A DNA stretch of 63,014 nt. Source: Olavius algarvensis Gamma 3 endosymbiont (GTDB taxonomy: Bacteria > Pseudomonadota > Gammaproteobacteria > GCA-001735895). The stretch covers positions 119,919 through 182,932 of the forward strand of contig DS021198.1 of assembly GCA_001735895.1 (NCBI GenBank), in the 5' to 3' direction. The number at the start of each line of letters is the position of its first letter. The stretch's first letter is position 1. The notes beneath the pieces are model-generated. The model had not been told where the DNA came from. It saw only the letters and a list, made by a program, of their open reading frames with translations, and did not search any database. This document shows, one piece after another, positions 53,051 to 60,540 of the stretch. The translations under genes were made by a program, and so were the position numbers.

Positions 53051-55138
53051 TCAGTGGGATTTGATTCCAATCAAGGCATCCGCCACGATCGCGCCATGGT
53101 CTCGCGCGAGCAAAATCAGCGGGCTGATGCTGATTTCGACGATATCGCTGCGCGAATGCGCGAACGCCGATAAGGCCTCGATCGTATCCAGCGCGCTTTC
53201 GATATCCGCGGCGCTGCCGCCGCGGACACCGAGCAGGGTCGGGTATAATTTGAGTCGCGCTAGCGCCAGGCCGATGTGATCGCGGTTGCAGGGCAGCAAC
53301 AGGTTGACGCTGTCGTTTAACTGCTCCACCGGAGCGCCCCTAATGGACATGGTCAGCATAAAGCCGATATTCGCCACCAGGCGAATCGCAACCAACAGTT
53401 CGGCGATACCGCCGCGAATCGATTCCTCGACCAGAAACTGCCGCGCCTCATGACCATGGTCTTGCAGCGATGCGATCATTTGCATGCGCGCGAAATTCAG
53501 TAATTCCGCGTTAACCAGGTGGAGACTGACACCGCCGATATCGGACTTGCGCGGAATCGATGTATCGCAGGCCTTGAGCACCACCGGGAATCCGAGATCG
53601 TCGGGTAGAGCGGCTTGCGCGCTTACGCGGCGGCCGTTCGGCACCGGGATGCCAAACTCGTCAAGCAACTCCTTGGAGTCGGCTTCGTCGAGCTGGGTCG
53701 ACTTGGGTAGGTCTGCTGCCGGCGGCGCCGGTAGCAGCATGTTATCCGGATTCATGCGCTTGCGTCGCTGGTGCCGGTCGAGGGCGTGAGCGATCGCCCG
53801 CATGCCTAGTTCGAAGCCCTGTAGCGGCGCGACACCTAACCCGATCAGCATCTCTCTCGCCGCTTTCGGCAAACCCTCATGCGTCGATGAAACGAAGACC
53901 GCAGGTAATCCGGCCGTCTGAGCGGCTGCTGCAAACATCCTGACCGACCGGTGCCAACTTTCACTATGTCGCGGGTTTTTCGGCAGGAAAGGCAAGGATT
54001 GCACGGCAATATCGAAATCATCGGCGAGAAAACAGTTAAATATCGCCAACTGATCTTCGTCCGGCGCAAATTGGGCGGTGGCGACGTTCAGCGGATTTCC
54101 CGGCGCCAGGAAATCCGGAATCAGCGGGCGCAGCAGGTCGTGGGTTTCGGCGGTCAGCGGCGGTAGCGTGAACCCGCAACTTTCCGCGAAGTCCGCACCC
54201 ATTACGGAATAACTGCCGGAACCGGTTACCAGCGCCATGCGTGGACCCTTGGGTGCCGGCGCCAGGGTGAGCATTTTCAAGGTTTCCAGCGCTTCGCTTG
54301 CGGAACTGACCTCGACGAATCCGAGGCGTTCGAACAGGGCGGAAGCGACGGTGGTATCGCTGGTTGCTGACGCGCTATGGGTTATCGCCGCGCGGCGGCC
54401 GGCCTGCGACCTACCGGCCATGACTACCACTACAGGAATACCCTTGTGATGCGCCTTGAGAGCGCATTGGGTCAAACGCTCGACCTCATATATGCTTTCC
54501 AAATGCAGGTTTACCGCGCTGATGCGCTCATCGTCGAGAATAACCTCGAGCAGCTCGGCGGTGCTGACCGATGCCTGGTTGCCGAGCCCGGCGATGAGGG
54601 CAATCGGCAGCGAACGTTCCGCGCCGGTAATATCCGCCAGGTATGCACCGCCGTGGGAAAGTACCGCAACACCGCGTTTTGCGTCGCTGACGCCCATATC
54701 ATCCAGCATCGCGCCGAAGCGGTCGAGAAAACTGGCGATACCGGGGCAATTGGGACCTATTAGCGGCATCTTGCCGGCAGCCTCCAGCAGCCTGGCTTCG
54801 AGTATGGCGCCGGCTTCGCCGGTTTCGGCAAAACCCGAGCTGTTGACAATAGCGGCGCCGACGCCGGCCCGGGCGAGATCCGCTACCGCGTCGATGGCTG
54901 CGGCGGCAGGGACCGCGACAAAGGCGACATCGGGCGGGCTTTTGAGCTCGGTTGCGCTGCGCACGCAGTCGATTCCGCATAACCGCTTACGCCGCAGATT
55001 GACGACATGATAGCTGCCATCGAATCCAAGCGCTCGCGTATAGCCGATGACGGGTTCGAGCGCCGCGCCGCCGACAAAGACGATACTGCTGGGATTTAGC
55101 AGGCGCTTGAGGCGCAGGTAACGTTTATTATTGTTCAT
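53051..55138 (-). CDS. ADP-forming acyl-CoA synthetase (ACD superfamily), DddX-like size
   Basis: A 695-residue protein joining the alpha and beta parts of ADP-forming acyl-CoA synthetases. The alpha part has a CoA-binding Rossmann domain (SSIVFVGGAALEPVIGY), PLIGPNCPGI, GVAVLSHGGAYLADI, and the likely phospho-histidine His254 in RAAITHSASATSD. The beta ATP-grasp part starts near 480 with ELLDEFGIPVPNGRRV. The block PRKSDIGGVSLHL has Arg530 where ACD enzymes carry a second histidine. The DMSP lyase DddX belongs to this superfamily and has a similar length, and a DddP-like gene lies 1.4 kb away. Acid specificity is unproven. It diverges from the aldolase-dddP pair. Confidence 0.8.
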   Translation of the reverse strand: MNNNKRYLRLKRLLNPSSIVFVGGAALEPVIGYTRALGFDGSYHVVNLRRKRLCGIDCVRSATELKSPPDVAFVAVPAAAAIDAVADLARAGVGAAIVNSSGFAETGEAGAILEARLLEAAGKMPLIGPNCPGIASFLDRFGAMLDDMGVSDAKRGVAVLSHGGAYLADITGAERSLPIALIAGLGNQASVSTAELLEVILDDERISAVNLHLESIYEVERLTQCALKAHHKGIPVVVVMAGRSQAGRRAAITHSASATSDTTVASALFERLGFVEVSSASEALETLKMLTLAPAPKGPRMALVTGSGSYSVMGADFAESCGFTLPPLTAETHDLLRPLIPDFLAPGNPLNVATAQFAPDEDQLAIFNCFLADDFDIAVQSLPFLPKNPRHSESWHRSVRMFAAAAQTAGLPAVFVSSTHEGLPKAAREMLIGLGVAPLQGFELGMRAIAHALDRHQRRKRMNPDNMLLPAPPAADLPKSTQLDEADSKELLDEFGIPVPNGRRVSAQAALPDDLGFPVVLKACDTSIPRKSDIGGVSLHLVNAELLNFARMQMIASLQDHGHEARQFLVEESIRGGIAELLVAIRLVANIGFMLTMSIRGAPVEQLNDSVNLLLPCNRDHIGLALARLKLYPTLLGVRGGSAADIESALDTIEALSAFAHSRSDIVEISISPLILLARDHGAIVADALIGIKSH

Positions 55139-55497
55139 TGCGATTCAATACACACCAAATGAGCGGGGCTGTAAAGTAATAATGTCGGTTCTCCCCCAGT
55201 CAAGCGTGACGGGCAGCGAACCTGATTTGACCGGCTAGAGCGGCGTATCGGCCTGGACTTGCGATGCCACGGGAGGCGGGAATTAGCGGCGTTAGCAGAT
55301 ATCATAGCACAGGCGATGCCGACTAAGGTGGTTGCGGCGCAGACAGTAGGGAGGTTTCCGCTGTCACCGTGGCCCAGCAAGTGGGAAATGCGGGCCCGGC
55401 GGCGGGCAACGACGGCCCGGTTATCAGATTCAAAAAAGGATTCCCCTGACGTGATTTCCAGCCTAATATTGGCACAGTTTGAGCACGGATTTTGTGG
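55139..55497. other. Divergent promoter region
   Basis: About 360 bases between the minus-strand acyl-CoA synthetase and the plus-strand threonine aldolase. No gene is supported. It must hold both promoters, but no clear operator was recognised. Confidence 0.4.
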
Positions 55498-56514
55498 ATG
55501 ACAAATGCAGCGATAGTTGACTTGCGCAGCGATACGGTGACCCGTCCGAGCGCCGCTATGTACCAGGCTATGCGGGAAGCCCCGGTGGGTGACGACGTCT
55601 ACGGCGAAGACGAAACCGTGAATCGGCTGGAGGCCAGCGCGGCGCAGTTGCTGGGGAAACAGGCCGGTTTGTTTCTGAGCAGCGCCACCCAGGCCAATCT
55701 GGCAGCGATGTTGACACATAATGCGCGTGGCGAGGAAGTTCTACTCGGTGACTGTTACCACATTTTCGAGTCCGAGGCGGGTGGTACTTCGGCACTGGGG
55801 GGCATCATCATGCATCCGCTGGCAACCGACGCGGCGGGCGGCTTATCGCCGGCGCAAGTTCTGGCGGCGATCAAGCAAGACGATCCTCACCTTCCGATCA
55901 CGCGCACTTTGGCGCTGGAAAACACTGTTGCCGGGCAAGTGCAGGACCCATTGCAGCATCGCCGACTCGCCGAGGCGGTACGCGAGCAAGGAATTAGGGT
56001 GCATCTGGACGGCGCCCGCCTGATGAATGCCGCGGTGGCGCTGGCCTTGCCGGCGGCCGAAATCGTCGCTCCCTTCGATAGTGTGATGTTGTGCCTGTCG
56101 AAAGGCCTGGGCGCGCCGGTGGGAGCGGTTTTGTGCGGTAGCGATGCATTTATCGCGCGGGCGCGCCGTCTGCGCAAGATGCTCGGCGGCGGTATGCGCC
56201 AGGCGGGCGTGTTGGCGGCCTGTGGTCTCTATGCCCTGGAAAACAATATCGAGCGGCTGGCGCAGGATCACGCAACCGCCGGCCGCCTGGCTGCAGGCTT
56301 GGCCCAAATCGATGGCTTGCCGGTTAGCCATGAAACCAACATGGTGTTCATCGAACCTCGGGCACAAGATCTCGAACCCCTGCAGCAACATTTGCGGCGG
56401 CAGCGGGTCGAAATAGGTCGGCAAAGCCCGCGTATTCGATTGGTGACGCATCTCGACGTCGACAGCGACGGCATCGAGCGTGCGATTGCGGCCTTTCATT
56501 CCTATTTCAGGTGA
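55498..56514 (+). CDS. ltaE: Low-specificity L-threonine aldolase
   Basis: A 338-residue PLP enzyme that cleaves L-threonine and allo-threonine to glycine and acetaldehyde. The opening VDLRSDTVTRPSAAMYQAM and GDDVYGEDETVNRLE are diagnostic. The cofactor Asp lies in RVHLDGARLMNAA, and Schiff-base Lys202 lies in MLCLSKGLGAPVGAV. I chose the ATG at 55498, from which family homology begins immediately. A TTG two codons upstream is less likely. It lies seven bases before the DddP-like gene, so both should be on one mRNA. Confidence 0.92.
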   Translation: MTNAAIVDLRSDTVTRPSAAMYQAMREAPVGDDVYGEDETVNRLEASAAQLLGKQAGLFLSSATQANLAAMLTHNARGEEVLLGDCYHIFESEAGGTSALGGIIMHPLATDAAGGLSPAQVLAAIKQDDPHLPITRTLALENTVAGQVQDPLQHRRLAEAVREQGIRVHLDGARLMNAAVALALPAAEIVAPFDSVMLCLSKGLGAPVGAVLCGSDAFIARARRLRKMLGGGMRQAGVLAACGLYALENNIERLAQDHATAGRLAAGLAQIDGLPVSHETNMVFIEPRAQDLEPLQQHLRRQRVEIGRQSPRIRLVTHLDVDSDGIERAIAAFHSYFR

Positions 56515-56521
56515 TCGACGC

Positions 56522-57754
56522 ATGGGCGTGAATCCTGTCGAAAGGCTGGTTTTCGAAGATGACTGGAGCGACCTGAACCGCTTGCAGGATATGCCGCAGA
56601 TAAACCACGAGCGCATGTCCGACTACCGTATGGCACGACTCAAGCAACAGCTGCAGCTGCATGATGCCGCGCTGGTGGTGCTGCTCAATCCAATCAGCCT
56701 GCGCTACGCAGTCGATTACCGCAGCTACATGCTGTTCCAGTCGCATATTCCCCAGGTGTATCTGTTTCTGCCGCAAGACGGTCCTACGGTGATGTACGGC
56801 TGTTACTATGATGTGCCCCGGGTAGATGATTTTCGCCCGGGTCGGCCGCATGCCTTTTTCGACGGCGGCAACAACATCGATGCGGCCGCCCGGGGTCTGG
56901 CCGACGATGTCCTGGCCTATCTCGATGAGATCGGCAGCAGTAACCGGCGGGTCGCGCTCGAATACGTCAATCCCTCGATAGTCCAGGCGTTGGAGGCGCG
57001 CGGCATCGAAGTGATCGACGGAGTACGCATCGCCGAGCTGGCGCGCCTGATCAAATCCGAGGATGAAATCAATTGTATGCGTTGGGCGATCGCGGTCGGC
57101 CAGCATGGCGCAGCCATGGTCAAGCAGGCGTTGCGTCCCGGCGTAACCGAGCTGCAACTCTGGGGTTTGTTGAATTACACCAATATCGCCAATAACGGCG
57201 ATTGGCACGAAGGGCGCATGCTATCTTCCGGAGCGCGCATTAATCCGTGGCTGCAGGAAGCGAGCGAGCGCAAGATCGAATCCGGCGACCTGGTGGGGTT
57301 CGACACCGACATGGTTGGGCCCTTTGGTTACTTTGTCGATTTGTCACGCAGCTTTCATTGCGGCCCGGCAAAACCGACCCGCCGGCAAAAGCAGATCTAC
57401 CGCATGGCGGTCGATGAAATCGAGCATAATCTAAAATTGGTTTATCCCGGCATGACCTTGAAAGAGATGCAGCGCCGGGCTTACCCGGTGCCGGAAGAGT
57501 GCCGCCAAAATGCCTATCCCTGTATCATGCACGCGGTCGGCATGTGCGACGAGTACCCGCAGGTCAAACATCTGTTTCGCCAGGAAAATCCCTACGACTG
57601 CGAACTCGAGGCCGGCATGGTAGTTTGCATCGAGAGTTACATGGGTCCGCAAGGCGAACGCGACGGCGTAAAGCTCGAGCAACAGGTGCTGATCACCGCG
57701 GACGGATACGAGTTGCTTACGACCTATCCCTGGGAAGCCTGTTTGCTCGATTGA
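56522..57754 (+). CDS. dddP: DddP-type DMSP lyase (M24 metallopeptidase fold)
   Basis: A 410-residue cytosolic protein of the M24 pita-bread fold. Residues expected in DMSP lyase DddP are present: Asp261, Asp263 and Asp273 (FDTDMVGPFGYFVD), Tyr332 and His337 (AYPCIMHAVG), Asp343 (MCDEY), Glu371 (CIESYMGP) and Glu386 (VKLEQQVLI). Their spacing, D-x-D then ten residues to the next D, follows DddP, not the 11-residue D-D spacing of M24 peptidases (from memory of the R. lacuscaerulensis enzyme). DddP cleaves DMSP to dimethyl sulfide and acrylate. I chose ATG 56522 with AGGTG before it. A divergent M24 enzyme with another substrate cannot be excluded. Confidence 0.78.
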   Translation: MGVNPVERLVFEDDWSDLNRLQDMPQINHERMSDYRMARLKQQLQLHDAALVVLLNPISLRYAVDYRSYMLFQSHIPQVYLFLPQDGPTVMYGCYYDVPRVDDFRPGRPHAFFDGGNNIDAAARGLADDVLAYLDEIGSSNRRVALEYVNPSIVQALEARGIEVIDGVRIAELARLIKSEDEINCMRWAIAVGQHGAAMVKQALRPGVTELQLWGLLNYTNIANNGDWHEGRMLSSGARINPWLQEASERKIESGDLVGFDTDMVGPFGYFVDLSRSFHCGPAKPTRRQKQIYRMAVDEIEHNLKLVYPGMTLKEMQRRAYPVPEECRQNAYPCIMHAVGMCDEYPQVKHLFRQENPYDCELEAGMVVCIESYMGPQGERDGVKLEQQVLITADGYELLTTYPWEACLLD

Positions 57755-58313
57755 TAAGGTTCTCCCGGTACACGCCGGGCCGCTATGCTGGTAGCAGGTG
57801 ATCAGATTCCCACACATCGACCGCATCCCGCGCAGCGGCCGTCGGCCCCGCGCCGCCCTCGTCATCCCCGCGCGACCCTCGTCATCCCCGCGTTACACTC
57901 GTCATCCCCGCGAAAGCGGCGGTCCGACGTATCGGGATCTTGCAACGAGCCATCATTACGAGATCCCGGCTCGGGGGCCGGGATGACAGCCGCGCTCGTC
58001 ATCCCCGCGCGACCTTCGTCATCCCCGCGAAAGCGGCGGTCCGACGTATCGGGATCTTGCAACGAGCCATCGTTACGAGATCCCGGCTCGGGGACCGGGA
58101 TGACAGCTGCACTCCTCATCCCCGCTTAAGCGGAAACCTGTTAATTTTCGGCCCACATTCGAGGATAGCGATGTTGTGAAATAACGCTTAAGTCTATTAA
58201 CTAATGGGCATCTGCCCACGAATTGTTCCATTATAATTAATGGGCGAAAAACTTGTTTTTGTTTCCTCCGGGGAGTAGGGTAACGCTTCGATCAGGGTCC
58301 GTAAATTCTTGCC
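57755..58313. other. Intergenic region with tandem palindromic repeats
   Basis: About 560 bases between dddP and the methyltransferase gene. The left half is filled by the repeat block at 57859-58126. The right half (58140-58313) is AT-rich and should carry the promoter of the methyltransferase. No gene is supported. Confidence 0.6.
57859..58126. repeat. Two tandem 87-bp palindromic repeats plus partial units
   Basis: Units at 57901-57987 and 58018-58104 are identical except for two substitutions, with period 117. Each begins GTCATCCCCGCGAAAGCGG and ends CCGGGATGAC, and internally GGGATCTTG pairs with CGAGATCCC, so each unit can fold as a long hairpin. Extra copies of the CGTCATCCCCGCG end occur at about 57859, 57879 and 57997, with a variant at 58114. 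The form resembles the GTCATCCC-type dispersed MITE-like repeats common in proteobacterial genomes. Confidence 0.85.
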
Positions 58314-59711
58314 ATGAGCGCTACCGCCGAGTCATTGTTAAAAGAAGTAGAGGCATACTGCCGCAATGCAGGCCTGGCCGAGTCGACCTTCGGTCGTCAG
58401 GCGGTTAACGATGGCAAACTGTGCGCGCGGCTGCGTGCCGGTAAAAATGTGACCCTGGCGACTGCGCAACGGATTAGGGATTACATCGCTCGGCAAACGG
58501 CCGCCGGCAATGCGGCCGCCCCAGAAACCGAGCCAGATGGGCGGCAGACGCAATCCCCGGCGAGTAACATGACACATGTGACCGACGATCGGCCGTTTCG
58601 ATTCTACGACAACCGTCAGAAATATCTTGCTTTTGTAAATACCTGTAACGAAAAGTGGAAGGTCGCCGAACGCGCCACGCAGGAACTGACGCATATCCGC
58701 CCCATACCGCCGGCACTGCGGCTGTTCGATGCCGGGGTTGGCGATGGTACCGTGTTAGGTCACCTGATGCGCGCACTGCATCGGCGCTTCCCGACGATAC
58801 CTTTTTTCATCGTCGGCAAGGAAATCAGCCTCGAAGATGTGCGGTTGACGCTCGAGAAACTGCCCGACCGCTTTATCGAACACCCCGCCAGCGTCATTAT
58901 CGTCACCAACCTGTATTACGCCGAAGCGCCCTGGTTAATGCCCAACAATGTCGCCAAGGCAGCGGCGCTGAACTGGATCGAAATGCCGCTGCGGGGTGCT
59001 TCCGCCCACGAATTCGGCGAACAATTGCGCGGTATCGACAAGCAACTGGTTGACGGCTGGCAGGTAAAGGCGAATGAGAAAACCGGAAATCCGATGTACG
59101 TGCGGCCCTCGGTGTTGGTGATGTTTCGCGAGGACCACCGTTTCCTGCTCGACGATGTGATTCCCAGGCGCGGCCAGGCCGCCGGCGGCGATTACGATCT
59201 GGTATTGGCATCGCAACCGTGGCGCGCGCGCATGAATGCCGATTTCAAGGTTAAACACGTGCTTTCGCCGCTGACCAGGAGCCTGCGACCGGGCGGCAGG
59301 CTGCTGACGGCGCAATCCTGCGGCGCTGATCCCGGGCTCGAACTGGTGCGCAAAATCTGGCCCGACGAAGATCCTTTTCGGGTCGGTCGGCACGAACTGA
59401 TCAAGGTGCTCAAGGAGTATCTCGGGCGCGCGGCGCATAATTACAATTTCAACGCCGGCTCCGATGCGAAGTCGGTTTTCGAGTATCAAATGCATACTTT
59501 ACCTACCGAAATCGGCGAGTCGATAGGGACATCGACGCTGTTTGCCGCCTGGAACGCGGCCATTTATGTCGGTCAGATCGAAGACGAGCGCCTCGAACCG
59601 GTGGTTTCCTCGGGTGAATACCTCGATGCCACCGCCGACATCTTGCATAAACACAACGGCATCTGGTTCAACGACGAAACTTTTGTGGTTTCCAGGAAAC
59701 GCGATACCTGA
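58314..59711 (+). CDS. SAM methyltransferase with an N-terminal HTH-like domain
   Basis: A 465-residue protein. Residues 1-62 read like a small DNA-binding domain (AGLAESTFGRQAVNDGKLCARLR, then LATAQRIRDYIAR). A polar linker (65-92) follows. The catalytic part starts near 93, with methyltransferase motif I ALRLFDAGVGDGTVLGHLMRAL (about 134-155). The late strand has VLSPLTRSLRPGGRLLTAQSCG, typical of class I enzymes. It ends SRKRDT. No family name or acceptor is recognised. It is convergent with nrdJb and preceded by the repeat block. Confidence 0.65.
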   Translation: MSATAESLLKEVEAYCRNAGLAESTFGRQAVNDGKLCARLRAGKNVTLATAQRIRDYIARQTAAGNAAAPETEPDGRQTQSPASNMTHVTDDRPFRFYDNRQKYLAFVNTCNEKWKVAERATQELTHIRPIPPALRLFDAGVGDGTVLGHLMRALHRRFPTIPFFIVGKEISLEDVRLTLEKLPDRFIEHPASVIIVTNLYYAEAPWLMPNNVAKAAALNWIEMPLRGASAHEFGEQLRGIDKQLVDGWQVKANEKTGNPMYVRPSVLVMFREDHRFLLDDVIPRRGQAAGGDYDLVLASQPWRARMNADFKVKHVLSPLTRSLRPGGRLLTAQSCGADPGLELVRKIWPDEDPFRVGRHELIKVLKEYLGRAAHNYNFNAGSDAKSVFEYQMHTLPTEIGESIGTSTLFAAWNAAIYVGQIEDERLEPVVSSGEYLDATADILHKHNGIWFNDETFVVSRKRDT

Positions 59712-59798
59712 AACTTGATCGGAGGTCGGCAGAATTGCATTCCCGGCGCTGTCTCCGCTCGCGATCTTGCGACAGCAGGATGGAGATTGCCAAACCCC

Positions 59799-59814
59799 GG
59801 GGGCTGTAGCCCCC
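59799..59814. terminator. GC-rich hairpin between convergent genes
   Basis: GGGGGCTGTAGCCCCC is a perfect inverted repeat between the methyltransferase stop (59711) and the nrdJb stop (59845). It lacks a strong T run on either side, so it may be a weak bidirectional terminator or an mRNA 3' end stabiliser. Confidence 0.4.
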
Positions 59815-59844
59815 CGACGTCTGCCAACAATCGAGTCGCATAAC

Positions 59845-60522
59845 TTAACTACATTTGGAATCGCCGCAATGCAGGCAGGTGAGACAGTTATCGAGGCTGA
59901 TGACTGCCCTGACCTGGCATTTTTTGCACAATTGAGCCGTGGCGGGGTAATCGTCGTCGGACTCGGCAGGCTGCTCCCGAGTCTCCAATTCTTGGCGTTT
60001 GGCATCGATATGGGCCTGCTGATGTTGATCGGGTTCGGCTTTTTTGAGCATGCCAATGGCGATCATATGCTGTTCGATGACATCGCCGATCTCGGCTACT
60101 ATCGACGGCGTGTAACGCCCGCCTTTCTTGAAATAACCGCCTTGCGGATCGAATACGCTACGTAGCTCGTCCACCAGGAAAATAACATCGCCACCCTTGC
60201 GAAACACCGCCGATAAAATTCGGGTGAGGGCGATAATCCACTGAAAATGCTCCATGTTTTTGGAATTGATGAAAATTTCAAACGGGCGGCGCAGTTCGTG
60301 TTCGGTGCCCGGATTCAAAACGATATCGTTGATGGTGACATACATGGCGTGTTCCGATAGCGGCGTTTTGATCTTGTAAGTCATGCCATGCAGGGATTCC
60401 GGCCGTGCCAGGTTTTCATGCATCTGAATCACTTCGGCGCCGGCATCCGATTCCGCGGCGCTTGCCTGAGATTTCTCGATCACCGCGCTGTTTATAATTT
60501 TTTTATCTATCTTAATCGTCAT
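59845..60522 (-). CDS. nrdJb: Class II ribonucleotide reductase C-terminal subunit NrdJb
   Basis: A 225-residue protein corresponding to the separate C-terminal subunit of the split class II reductase described in Pseudomonas aeruginosa. It has the TSCPD-like part (YVTINDIVLNPGTEHELRRPFEIFINSKN, then WIIALTRILSAVFRKGGD) and a cysteine-rich tail (LCKKCQVRAV, then CLTCLHCGDSKC) that can shuttle electrons to the active site. It lies 18 bases downstream of nrdJa on the same strand. Confidence 0.88.
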   Translation of the reverse strand: MTIKIDKKIINSAVIEKSQASAAESDAGAEVIQMHENLARPESLHGMTYKIKTPLSEHAMYVTINDIVLNPGTEHELRRPFEIFINSKNMEHFQWIIALTRILSAVFRKGGDVIFLVDELRSVFDPQGGYFKKGGRYTPSIVAEIGDVIEQHMIAIGMLKKAEPDQHQQAHIDAKRQELETREQPAESDDDYPATAQLCKKCQVRAVISLDNCLTCLHCGDSKCS

Positions 60523-60540
60523 GGAGCTTCCATCGGATGG

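Noticed and set aside
56522-57754. Ectoine hydrolase DoeA or a plain Xaa-Pro aminopeptidase
   Set aside because: The D-x-D...D spacing and the Tyr-His-Asp pattern fit DddP better than the D-D spacing of M24 peptidases. No ectoine-pathway genes are adjacent.
57859-58126. CRISPR array
   Set aside because: The units are 87 bp, palindromic along their length and only two in number, with no short regular repeats and spacers and no cas genes.
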